This document shows positions 43,547-51,775 of a DNA stretch of 64,000 bases, in pieces. This stretch comes from Brucella grignonensis (GTDB taxonomy: Bacteria > Pseudomonadota > Alphaproteobacteria > Rhizobiales > Rhizobiaceae): contig NZ_NNRL01000148.1 in assembly GCF_002252505.1 (NCBI RefSeq), positions 1 to 64,000 of the forward strand. The letters are read 5' to 3'. The number at the start of each line of letters is the position of its first letter. Position 1 is the first letter of the stretch. The notes under the pieces are model-generated. The model had not been told where the DNA came from, did not search any database, and saw only the letters and a list, made by a program, of their open reading frames with translations. Position numbers and translations under genes: made by a program.

Positions 43547-44959
43547 GTGAGCGAACGCAAGATATTTGCCGGCCCACGCATCAGGCGCATCCGCAACGAG
43601 CGGGGCTTGACCCAGACGGCAATGGCCGAGGCGCTCGGCATTTCGCCGTCTTACCTGAACCTGATTGAGCGCAATCAACGACCGCTGACGGTGCAGCTTC
43701 TGCTGAAGCTCGCCAGTGTTTACAAGCTCGATCTCGACAGTCTTCAAGCTGAAAGCGGCTCCACGATTACGGGCCTGAAGGAAGTCTTCTCCGATCCGCT
43801 TCTGACCGGTGAGCTGCCGGGCGATCAGGAGCTGGTCGAAATCGGTGAGGCCGCGCCCAATGCTGCCGTCGGCATCATGAAGCTTTACCGTGCCTACCGC
43901 GAGCAGCAGCAGCGCTTGTCTGATCTGTCGCAATTGTTGTCGCATGAGGGAAGCGGGGCTGATCTTTCCGCGACGCGCCTGCCGCTCGATGAAGTGCGCG
44001 ATGTGATGGCGCGGCGCGCCAATCATTATCCGCGTATCGAGGAAGAGGCGGAGAGCTTTTACGCATTGCTTAAGCCGGAAGGTGATTTGTCGGGTGCGTT
44101 GAAAGAATGGTTACGGCGCGAACATGGCATCACGGTTCGCACGCTGCCGGTCGCCACCATGCCCAATTGGCGCAGGCGTTATGACCGGCATTCGCAGCGG
44201 CTGTTTATTTCGGAGCGTCTGTCGCCCTTCGATCAGTTGCAGGAAATTGCCATGGAAGCGGCGTTGATCCGGATGCAGGTTGTGATCGGCGCAGAGACGG
44301 AAGGCTTGAAACTGTCGTCGGGCGAGGCCAAACGCATCGCGCGGTTCGAACTGGCGCGCTATGCGGCGCAGGCTTTGATGATGCCTTATCGCCAGTTTCG
44401 CGATGCAGCTGTGCGGGCCCGTTATGATGTCGATGTGCTGCGCACGCGTTTCGGGGTTTCATTCCAGCAGGCGGCAAACCGGCTGACTACCTTGCAGCGA
44501 CAGGGGGCAAGTGCGCTGCCCTTCTTCGTGATGGAAATCGATCATGCAGGCAATCGACTGCGCGTTGCAGGAGCCGAGGGCTTTCCGACCCGCTTCGGCG
44601 GACAATGCCCGAAGCTGCCGGTCTATTCAGCTTTCGCGCAGGCCGGGCAGGTGCTGGTTGAACCGGCGGAACTGCCGGGCGGCTCGGCTTTCCTGACAAT
44701 TGCCCGCACGCTGGAGGGGCCGCAGGGTGCATTCAGCGAACGCCCAAGACGGACGGCGCTACTGCTCGGTTGTGCGCTGGAAGCGGGGGGCGACACGGTC
44801 TATGGCGCTTCACTTTCAAAGGCTGGCAATACGGAGATCGGCCCGGCCTGTCGTCTGTGTGAAAGACAGGGCTGCATCACCCGCGCCGAACCGCCACTTA
44901 CTCGTCCATTAGGGCTTGATGAAATGGTGGCGGGACTTTCAGCTTTTGACTTCCAGTAG
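43547..44959 (+). CDS. ScfR/RamB-like short-chain acyl-CoA regulator (XRE, IrrE-like)
   Basis: A 470-residue regulator. The N-terminal XRE domain is RIRRIRNERGLTQTAMAEAL, then GISPSYLNLIERNQRPLTVQ (residues about 9-60). The middle includes an ImmA/IrrE-like peptidase-related domain, and the C-terminal DUF2083 part ends with a cysteine cluster (ACRLCERQGC) and a PLTRPLGLDE tail. These features define RamB/ScfR proteins, which control the glyoxylate shunt or propionyl-CoA metabolism in other bacteria. GTG 43547 is chosen because GGGAGG lies 8 bases upstream and the protein then begins like its relatives; ATGs at 43508 and 43529 are in frame. Divergent from aceA, its likely target. Confidence 0.87.
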   Translation: MSERKIFAGPRIRRIRNERGLTQTAMAEALGISPSYLNLIERNQRPLTVQLLLKLASVYKLDLDSLQAESGSTITGLKEVFSDPLLTGELPGDQELVEIGEAAPNAAVGIMKLYRAYREQQQRLSDLSQLLSHEGSGADLSATRLPLDEVRDVMARRANHYPRIEEEAESFYALLKPEGDLSGALKEWLRREHGITVRTLPVATMPNWRRRYDRHSQRLFISERLSPFDQLQEIAMEAALIRMQVVIGAETEGLKLSSGEAKRIARFELARYAAQALMMPYRQFRDAAVRARYDVDVLRTRFGVSFQQAANRLTTLQRQGASALPFFVMEIDHAGNRLRVAGAEGFPTRFGGQCPKLPVYSAFAQAGQVLVEPAELPGGSAFLTIARTLEGPQGAFSERPRRTALLLGCALEAGGDTVYGASLSKAGNTEIGPACRLCERQGCITRAEPPLTRPLGLDEMVAGLSAFDFQ

Positions 44960-45120
44960 CGCTACAATATTTCGGCTCGAAGCGTGTGCACCACAACTTT
45001 TTATGTTCGTCTTGTCATCAGCCGGTTGACGAATGCTGCACAATCTAAAAAGGTAGCAACTGAAACAGTTTACCCACCCTTGAGCTGTGCCGGGAATGAC
45101 GGTGCAGAATGGAGAACGCG

Positions 45121-46224
45121 ATGAGGATGAAATCCTTTCTTCTGGCGACAACTATGGCGTCTTGCCTTGTGAGCGTCACCGTATTTCCCGCAAGCGCGCA
45201 GGAGCGGGTAGTCAATATCTATAACTGGTCGGATTACATCGACGACTCGATCCTTAAGGACTTCACCAAGGAAACGGGTATCAAGGTCGTTTACGACGTT
45301 TATGATTCCAACGAAATTCTCGAAACCAAGCTTCTCGCAGGTGGTAGCGGTTACGATCTCGTCGTGCCGTCAGGTGAGTTCCTTGGCCGTCAGATCCCGG
45401 CAGGCGTGTTTTTGAAACTTGATAAGGACAAACTGCCGAACCTCAAGAATATGTGGGACGAAATTTCGACCCGCGCTGCGACCTATGATCCGGGTAACGA
45501 ATATTCCATCAATTACATGTGGGGTACGACCGGCATTGGCTATAACAAGGCCAAGATCAAGGAAGCGCTCGGCACCGATACGATTGACTCGTGGGATGTG
45601 CTCTTTGATCCGGAAAAGTCGGCAAAGCTAAAAGGCTGCGGTATTTACCTGCTGGATTCAGCCAGCGAAATGTTGCGTCCGGCGCTGAACTATCTGGGGC
45701 TTGATCCAAATTCACCATCATCGGAAGATCTTGAAAAGGCGCAGGAACTTTATCTCAAGATTCGTCCGAATATCCGCAAGTTCCATTCGTCGGAATATAT
45801 CAATGCGCTGGCTAACGGCGATATCTGCATGGCCGTTGGCTATTCGGGCGATATCTTCCAGGCCCGCGACCGTGCTGAAAAAGCCAAGCAGGGCGTAGAG
45901 ATCGGTTATTCGATTCCTAAGGAAGGCGCTCTGATGTGGTTCGACCAGATGGCGATCCCGGCAGATGCGAAGAATGTGTCTGAAGCGCTTGAATTCATGA
46001 ACTATATCATGCGTCCGGAAGTGGCAGCCAAAGCGTCGAATTTCGTGTTCTATGCGAATGGCAACAAGGCTTCGCAGGAATTCATCGACAAGGAAATTCT
46101 TGAAGATCCGGCAATTTATCCGAGTGCCGAAGTGCTGAAGAAGCTGTTTGTGCCGACGCCATATGACACCAAGACCCAGCGCGTTGTTACCCGCGCTTGG
46201 ACGAAGATCGTCACAGGCCAGTAA
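45121..46224 (+). CDS. potF: Polyamine ABC importer, periplasmic binding protein
   Basis: A 367-residue PotF/PotD-type protein with a Sec signal (MKSFLLATTMASCLVSVTVF, cut after ASA). The mature start ERVVNIYNWSDYIDDSILKD is the classic opening of putrescine-binding proteins, and SGYDLVVPSGEFLGRQIPAG and NYMWGTTGIGYNKAKIKEAL follow. It binds putrescine or a related polyamine in the periplasm. GGAG is 7 bases before ATG 45121 (ATG 45127 is possible). First gene of potFGHI, with an intervening repeat before potG. The PuuA/PuuB-like genes nearby could degrade the imported amine. Confidence 0.92.
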   Translation: MRMKSFLLATTMASCLVSVTVFPASAQERVVNIYNWSDYIDDSILKDFTKETGIKVVYDVYDSNEILETKLLAGGSGYDLVVPSGEFLGRQIPAGVFLKLDKDKLPNLKNMWDEISTRAATYDPGNEYSINYMWGTTGIGYNKAKIKEALGTDTIDSWDVLFDPEKSAKLKGCGIYLLDSASEMLRPALNYLGLDPNSPSSEDLEKAQELYLKIRPNIRKFHSSEYINALANGDICMAVGYSGDIFQARDRAEKAKQGVEIGYSIPKEGALMWFDQMAIPADAKNVSEALEFMNYIMRPEVAAKASNFVFYANGNKASQEFIDKEILEDPAIYPSAEVLKKLFVPTPYDTKTQRVVTRAWTKIVTGQ

Positions 46225-46312
46225 CAGTCGGATAATAAGACGGCTTGGCATGAGTAACTCCGGCAAGATCTGTATTCGGGTTTTGCATCCGGAGATGCTC
46301 GCAGACAAATAG

Positions 46313-46442
46313 TTAGAGCGGCTCACTGTTTATGCAGGAGGGCCGCTCTCCTGCATAATTCTGTTTAAGATAGAATTATGCAGAGAACTTAAATTGACCG
46401 AGCGTCCTTTAGGCGCTTTTTGAAGCGCCCGGCGCTCTACGT
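46313..46442. repeat. Hairpin-rich intergenic repeat inside the pot operon
   Basis: Contains AGAGCGG...CCGCTCT, CATAATTC...GAATTATG and GGCGC...GCGCC hairpins and ends with GGCGCTCTA, the common boundary of repeats in this window. It separates potF from potG and could stabilise the upstream mRNA or attenuate transcription between binding protein and transporter. Confidence 0.6.
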
Positions 46443-46513
46443 CTTGATAGAGTCTTTTAGTGGCAGGCCGCGGTCTGTGGATTGGGTTCCTGGTAAGTCG
46501 ATTGGGGAACGGA

Positions 46514-47659
46514 ATGGAATCTTTTGGCAGCTTTCGCCGCAAATTCGCACCCTGGAATGATCCGGCGGCGAAGCCTTATATTTCCTTTGAAAATGTGACC
46601 AAGATTTTCGGCGATTTTACCGCTGTTGATAATCTGTCCCTCAATGTCTTTAATCGCGAGTTCTTTGCGCTGCTGGGGGCGTCAGGCTGTGGCAAGACCA
46701 CATTGATGCGCATGTTGGCAGGTTTTGAAGAGCCAACTTCGGGCCGCATCACGCTTGACGGGCAGGACATGCGTGGCATCCCGCCCTATAAGCGCCCGGT
46801 AAACATGATGTTCCAGTCCTATGCGCTGTTTCCGCATATGACGGTTGAAAACAACATTGCTTTCGGTCTCAAGCAGGACGGCATGGCGAAATCGGAAATC
46901 GATGCGCGCGTTGCAGAAATGCTGAAGCTCGTAAAGCTCGAGCAATATGGCAAGCGCAAGCCGCATCAGCTTTCGGGCGGTCAGCGCCAGCGTGTAGCAT
47001 TGGCCCGTGCCGTTGCCAAACGTCCGAAAGTGCTGCTGCTTGATGAGCCGCTTGGCGCGCTCGATAAGAAATTGCGTGAAGAAACCCAGTTCGAGCTGAT
47101 GGATTTGCAGGTCAAGCTTGGCCTTACCTTCATGGTCGTCACCCACGATCAGGAAGAAGCCATGACCATGTCCGATCGTATCGCCGTGATGGACAAGGGC
47201 CGCATCATGCAGGTGGCAACGCCTGCCGAAGTTTATGAAGCGCCGGGCTCCAAGTTCGTGGCCGACTTCATCGGTAATGTGAACATCATCGAAGGTGAAG
47301 TGGTCAAGGCCGCGAACGGTGAAGCAGAAATCGCCACTGAGAAATTCGGCTTCCACATTCAGACCGAAACCCGCGAGCAGCTCAGCCCCGGCCAGAAGGT
47401 CTGGTATGCGGTGCGTCCTGAAAAGACACGCATCACGCGCGGAAAGCCCGAAGAAACATCTGTCAACGCCGTTGAAGGAGAGCTTTGGGATATTGCCTAT
47501 TTTGGCGATATGACGGTTTTCCACGTCCGTCTCGACAATGGCCGCACCATCAAGGCCGCAAGCCTGAATGCTGTGCGTAAAACGGAAAATCCGCTGACCT
47601 ATGATGAGCGCGTATGGGTTTCGTTTGATACCGATGCCGGTCTGGTGCTGACAGCCTGA
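46514..47659 (+). CDS. potG: Polyamine ABC importer, ATPase
   Basis: A 381-residue PotA/PotG-type ATPase: Walker A LGASGCGKTTLMRML, Q-loop MMFQSYALFPHMTVENNIAF, signature QLSGGQRQRVALARAVAKRP, Walker B VLLLDEPLGALD, switch VVTHDQEEAMTMSDRIAVMD, and a C-terminal TOBE domain (from about residue 290). It powers uptake of putrescine with PotH and PotI. ATG 46514 has GGGGA upstream; an in-frame start at 46460 lacks family likeness. Confidence 0.94.
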   Translation: MESFGSFRRKFAPWNDPAAKPYISFENVTKIFGDFTAVDNLSLNVFNREFFALLGASGCGKTTLMRMLAGFEEPTSGRITLDGQDMRGIPPYKRPVNMMFQSYALFPHMTVENNIAFGLKQDGMAKSEIDARVAEMLKLVKLEQYGKRKPHQLSGGQRQRVALARAVAKRPKVLLLDEPLGALDKKLREETQFELMDLQVKLGLTFMVVTHDQEEAMTMSDRIAVMDKGRIMQVATPAEVYEAPGSKFVADFIGNVNIIEGEVVKAANGEAEIATEKFGFHIQTETREQLSPGQKVWYAVRPEKTRITRGKPEETSVNAVEGELWDIAYFGDMTVFHVRLDNGRTIKAASLNAVRKTENPLTYDERVWVSFDTDAGLVLTA

Positions 47660-47672
47660 GGAGGGGAGGCAC

Positions 47673-48584
47673 ATGCAAAAGCTGATCGCTTCCATTACCA
47701 GTCGCCTCGTGATCGCAGTGCCTTATCTGTGGCTGTTGATCTTCTTTCTGGTGCCGTTTTTCATCGTCTTCAAGATTTCGCTGTCTGAAGTCACGATGGC
47801 GATTCCGCCTTATCAGCCTGTCATTGATCTGACGCAGGGCTTCGGCCTTGCATGGGAGCGCGTAAAGCAGCTTTCCATCGACAATTATCTCTGGCTGATG
47901 GACGATCCGCTTTATTATATGGCGTATCTTTCCAGTGTGCGGATTGCAGCAATCTCAACGTTCCTGACGCTGCTGGTCGCCTATCCGATGGCCTATGGCA
48001 TGGCGCGCGCGCCGCAAAGCCTTCGCCCGACATTGTTGATGCTGGTCATCCTGCCGTTCTGGACCTCGTTCCTTATCCGCGTTTATGCATGGATCGGCAT
48101 CCTCAAGCCTGAAGGTCTGCTTAACCAGTTCCTGATGTGGCTCAATATCATCGATACGCCGCTTAACATTCTGAACACGGATACAGCCGTCTTTATCGGT
48201 ATCGTCTATTCCTATCTGCCGTTCATGATCCTGCCGATTTATTCGTCACTCGAAAAGATGGACTATTCGCTGATCGAAGCGGCACAGGATCTGGGCTGCA
48301 CACCGTTTTCTGCTTTCTGGAAGATCACCTTCCCGTTGTCGCTTGCAGGCGTCGTGGCGGGCTGTTTCCTTGTGTTCATCCCGGCTGTTGGTGAGTTCGT
48401 GATCCCTGATCTTCTTGGTGGATCGCAGACGTTGATGATCGGCAAAACAATCTGGAGTGAGTTCTTCTCCAATCGCGACTGGCCGGTTTCTTCGGCGGTG
48501 GCCGTGGTTCTGCTGCTTCTGTTAATCGTGCCGATTGTGATTTTCCAGCAGGCGCAGGCGCGCCAGCAGGAGAAGGGGAAATAA
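47673..48584 (+). CDS. potH: Polyamine ABC importer, permease
   Basis: A 303-residue inner-membrane permease with six hydrophobic segments; the cytoplasmic coupling loop is SLIEAAQDLGCTPFSAFWKI, and VGEFVIPDLLGGSQTLMIGK follows as in PotH/PotB. GAGGAGGGGAGG precedes the ATG. It lies 13 bp after potG and 1 bp before potI. Confidence 0.94.
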   Translation: MQKLIASITSRLVIAVPYLWLLIFFLVPFFIVFKISLSEVTMAIPPYQPVIDLTQGFGLAWERVKQLSIDNYLWLMDDPLYYMAYLSSVRIAAISTFLTLLVAYPMAYGMARAPQSLRPTLLMLVILPFWTSFLIRVYAWIGILKPEGLLNQFLMWLNIIDTPLNILNTDTAVFIGIVYSYLPFMILPIYSSLEKMDYSLIEAAQDLGCTPFSAFWKITFPLSLAGVVAGCFLVFIPAVGEFVIPDLLGGSQTLMIGKTIWSEFFSNRDWPVSSAVAVVLLLLLIVPIVIFQQAQARQQEKGK

Positions 48585-48585
48585 G

Positions 48586-49407
48586 ATGCAGAACAACTGG
48601 TCCCGTTTTAACATCGCATCGGTCGCGCTCGGCTTTGCCTTTCTTTACCTGCCGATTGTTCTGCTGGTGATTTATTCGTTCAACGAATCCCGACTGGTCA
48701 CCGTCTGGGCGGGGTTTTCTACCAAGTGGTATGTCGAGCTATTTCGCAATCAGGCTCTGATGGATGCGGCTTGGGTGACAATCCGCGTCGGCCTTCTGTC
48801 TGCAACGATTGCGACGGTTCTGGGCACGCTCGCAGCACTTGCGCTGACACGCTATACGCGCTTTCGTGGGCGCATTTTGTTTTCAGGCATGGTCTATGCG
48901 CCGCTGGTTATGCCGGATGTCATCACGGGTCTGTCCCTGCTTCTGCTCTTCGTGGCGATGAATTTCGACCGTGGTTTCTGGACGGTGACTCTCGCACACA
49001 TCACCTTTTCGATGTGTTTCGTGGCGGTTGTCGTGCAGTCGCGTCTGGTGAGCTTTGATCGCTCGCTGGAAGAGGCGGCGATGGACTTGGGTGCGCCGCC
49101 GGTCACGACCTTCATGAAGATCACCCTGCCGGTGATCCTGCCTGCAGTGGTTTCTGGCTGGATGCTGGCCTTCACGCTCTCGCTCGATGATCTGGTGATT
49201 GCAAGCTTCACGTCCGGACCGGGTGCAACCACGCTGCCGATGAAAATCTACAGCCAGGTTCGCCTTGGGGTTACGCCTGAAATCAATGCGGTCTGTACGA
49301 TCCTGATCGCTCTGGTGACAACGGGTGTTATCATCGCTTCGGTTGTTAACAAACGCCGCGAAGTGCAGCGCCGCCGCGATGAGCAAGCTGCATTCAGGCT
49401 GGGATAA
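48586..49407 (+). CDS. potI: Polyamine ABC importer, permease
   Basis: A 273-residue permease with six segments; SLEEAAMDLGAPPVTTFMKI is the coupling loop and LDDLVIASFTSGPGATTLPM is the PotI/PotC hallmark. It pairs with PotH. A short GGGGC/GCCCC hairpin at 49422-49439 follows and overlaps the end of the convergent AsmA-like gene; it has only a weak T-tail. Confidence 0.94.
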   Translation: MQNNWSRFNIASVALGFAFLYLPIVLLVIYSFNESRLVTVWAGFSTKWYVELFRNQALMDAAWVTIRVGLLSATIATVLGTLAALALTRYTRFRGRILFSGMVYAPLVMPDVITGLSLLLLFVAMNFDRGFWTVTLAHITFSMCFVAVVVQSRLVSFDRSLEEAAMDLGAPPVTTFMKITLPVILPAVVSGWMLAFTLSLDDLVIASFTSGPGATTLPMKIYSQVRLGVTPEINAVCTILIALVTTGVIIASVVNKRREVQRRRDEQAAFRLG

Positions 49408-49429
49408 CTCTTCAGCGTAATGGGGCGGT

Positions 49430-51370
49430 TTACTGCCCCGTTGCACTTCCTGTCGATGATGGGGAGATAAATGGCCTATCCCATGAGCCGCCGACAAAGA
49501 AATGCAACGGTGGCTTGGTGGGCGTCGCGCCGACCTGTTGGCCGTCGGTGTTTTCTTGCTGTTGCTGCGGTTGGCTTTCAGGGAAGATCACTTCGCCGCT
49601 AAGTGCCAGACTGCGATCAACAAACGGAACAATACCAGCAAGATTAAGTGTGCCGTCGGTCGTTCCAAGGCGGGCATTTTCGAGTGTCGCTACGCCGTCC
49701 GAAAGATTAGCCTTAAGGTCAAGACGATTGAAGGCAAGCGAAACATTCTCCTGCCGTTCAAGGGCGAAGAAACCCTGACTCTGAGCCTTGGTCAAAAAAT
49801 CCTGTACCGAGAAGCCTTGCATCTGACCGTTGTTGAGTTGCACAGAAACATTGCCTTGCGCGCCGGTCAACAGAGCAGACCAACGATTTGCCGGGCCTTT
49901 CATGAACAGTGAGACATTGCCTTTGCCATTGACGAACGGTTTGTCGAAGCCGAGTGCGGCGAAGAGCTGAGAACTATCAATATCAGACGCATTGAAACGG
50001 AGTTCGCCGGTAGCGGTTTTGAGGTCGCGAACGATCTGCAGATTGGCTTGAAGGATTCCGTTGAAAGCCTTGGCATCGCCAATGTCAAACATCGCGCGGC
50101 CACCTCTGATCTGCACAGCCGCCGCTACGCCGGTCATAGATATGGGACCAGCAGTGGCAGTTTGGGCTGAAAGGCGCAGGTCAAGTTCAGCGCGATCAAT
50201 AAAGCTTGTATCGATATTGTCTTGCCCGCTTTGATCGCGCTCATTCGGCGAACGAGGCCGGTTGTCAGGCAACGGCACGAAGATGGAAAATAGTCGGCGC
50301 AGATCAAGCTTATCAAATGCAAGCGTGCCGGTTACAGCAGGCGGATCTTGCTCAAATCCGATTTCAATGACACCTTTAGCCGGGCTCTCATCTGTAGTCA
50401 TTTCTACATTGTCGAATTTCAATCGACGAGGTGTGGAGGTGATCGTCGAATCGAGCGAGAAGACGCCAACTTCCGTGCTACCCGCGACAGGAGGCAGTCC
50501 AAGCCAGCGAACCGCATTGCTCAGGGAAGGGGTTTTTGCACTCAGCGCGCCTTCGAAGAAGCGATCGTTGGAGATGTTGGCCTTACCATCAAAAGTAATG
50601 TTGACCGGGGTGGACGTGAAACTCGCCGTAACATCAGACGTACCGCCGGCAAGGAGTGGCAAAGCCTGCGATGCAGTCACGTTGAACTGGGTGTTTTCCC
50701 CGCGCCATAGCGCGCTGCCACGGAGTGTTGCCGCGCTCGAAGTGCGGGGCCATTCCAGAGTAGCGTTCAGTTTGGTAATCTGTTGATCTTCCTTCGGTTC
50801 TTCGTCGGAATCTGGACGATTGAATGAGACCGTACCATCCCGGATTACAACGCGGCCGAAAGGCTGTGAAGCTTGCTGTGTAGCAAGTGTTTTGTCGTTC
50901 TCTCCATTCTGCTGCAATGCACGTTGAGCGCGGATCGCTGTACCAAGACGTCCGTTGGAATTTGCAATCGCATCAAGCAGGCCGGAGAAGTTATCGACTG
51001 GACCGCCGATGTTGAAATGCGGTCTCACAATCTGTGTTTCTGAGAATGACAAACGGCCCATCAGTGCATCAAGGGGCGATAGTTCGACCTCTATCCGGTT
51101 GGCGCTCATAAATGGCTTGGCACCTTGCCCGGAAAGCTTGCTGAGTGTCACGCCTTCAAGCGAGGCACGCAAAACTGGGAACACGCGCAGACGTGGCGCT
51201 TCACGCAGCTCGACACTATAGCCGGTCCACGCACTGATTTCCTGCGCCACTCGAATACGGATTGAATCTGTAGAGACAATAAAGGGTATAATGGCCAGCA
51301 GCGTTGCCACGGCTGCCGCGCTAAGAATGATGATCGCAACAATAAGGCGCGTAAATCTGGGCCAGCGCAT
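49430..51370 (-). CDS. AsmA-family protein
   Basis: A 646-residue envelope protein with one N-terminal membrane anchor (RLIVAIIILSAAAVATLLAI). The long periplasmic part has the AsmA pattern: AQEISAWTGYSVELREAPRL and the C-terminal AsmA-like domain (YNNGQMQGF-type repeat: VSVQLNNGQMQGFSVQDFLT, then ANLSDGVATLENARLGTTDG). These proteins form bridge-like periplasmic rods linked to lipid transport and outer-membrane assembly. Low-complexity Gln/Asn stretch (about QPQQQQENTDGQQ) near the C terminus. ATG 51370 with AGGA upstream. A CtrA-type box lies about 160 bp upstream. Confidence 0.88.
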   Translation of the reverse strand: MRWPRFTRLIVAIIILSAAAVATLLAIIPFIVSTDSIRIRVAQEISAWTGYSVELREAPRLRVFPVLRASLEGVTLSKLSGQGAKPFMSANRIEVELSPLDALMGRLSFSETQIVRPHFNIGGPVDNFSGLLDAIANSNGRLGTAIRAQRALQQNGENDKTLATQQASQPFGRVVIRDGTVSFNRPDSDEEPKEDQQITKLNATLEWPRTSSAATLRGSALWRGENTQFNVTASQALPLLAGGTSDVTASFTSTPVNITFDGKANISNDRFFEGALSAKTPSLSNAVRWLGLPPVAGSTEVGVFSLDSTITSTPRRLKFDNVEMTTDESPAKGVIEIGFEQDPPAVTGTLAFDKLDLRRLFSIFVPLPDNRPRSPNERDQSGQDNIDTSFIDRAELDLRLSAQTATAGPISMTGVAAAVQIRGGRAMFDIGDAKAFNGILQANLQIVRDLKTATGELRFNASDIDSSQLFAALGFDKPFVNGKGNVSLFMKGPANRWSALLTGAQGNVSVQLNNGQMQGFSVQDFLTKAQSQGFFALERQENVSLAFNRLDLKANLSDGVATLENARLGTTDGTLNLAGIVPFVDRSLALSGEVIFPESQPQQQQENTDGQQVGATPTKPPLHFFVGGSWDRPFISPSSTGSATGQ

Positions 51371-51529
51371 CAACCATCCTATCAGTGAGACATGTTCTGT
51401 AATCTAAACCAGCACTGTGGCAAAGCAAAGCCATCCACGCTGATTCTGACATATGGTTAAACAATTGCTTTCAGGAAATTAACCCCGATTTTACAGGAGT
51501 TTCCAATGTATAAATTCCAAACGTTGATT

Positions 51530-51544
51530 TTAACAGACGATTAA
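51530..51544. promoter_or_regulatory. CtrA-type box (TTAA-N7-TTAA)
   Basis: TTAACAGACGATTAA matches the full consensus of the alphaproteobacterial cell-cycle regulator CtrA. It lies in the gap between the AsmA-like gene and pdhS. It could act leftwards on the AsmA-like gene, or rightwards on a short transcript ending at the terminator 51646-51674. Binding is inferred from the motif alone. Confidence 0.55.
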
Positions 51545-51645
51545 CCGGCTATGCGTCATAAAAAGTGCAACACTGGGTAATGATCGAGCTGCCATCAGGC
51601 CTCATTCGCAATTGCTCTTGTGTCTCTTTGTCTCTGATATTCTCC

Positions 51646-51674
51646 AACGCTGGTTTTTACCGGCGTTTTTTTTT
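51646..51674 (+). terminator. Orphan intrinsic terminator on the plus strand
   Basis: AACGCTGG (51646-51653) and CCGGCGTT (51660-51667) form an 8-bp stem followed by nine Ts. Both flanking genes are on the minus strand, so this terminator must serve an unannotated plus-strand RNA. Starting near the CtrA-type box, that RNA would be about 100 nt long. Confidence 0.7.
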
Positions 51675-51742
51675 GATTAGAGCGCCGTGTGTCCTATCGG
51701 GTGCACAAATATCGTTCTGACGGCCAAAATTATGCAGAAGTA

Positions 51743-51770
51743 TAAAAAAGCCCTCCATGGGAGGGCTAAA
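51743..51770 (-). terminator. pdhS terminator
   Basis: AGCCCTCC and GGAGGGCT form a perfect 8-bp stem around a 4-base core; on the minus strand six Ts follow. Confidence 0.9.
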
Positions 51771-51775
51771 ATTTA

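Noticed and set aside
51506-51544. 12-codon ORF with a CAGGAG ribosome site
   Set aside because: Very short, and the CtrA-type box lies in its last codons, which is a simpler reason for the sequence being as it is.
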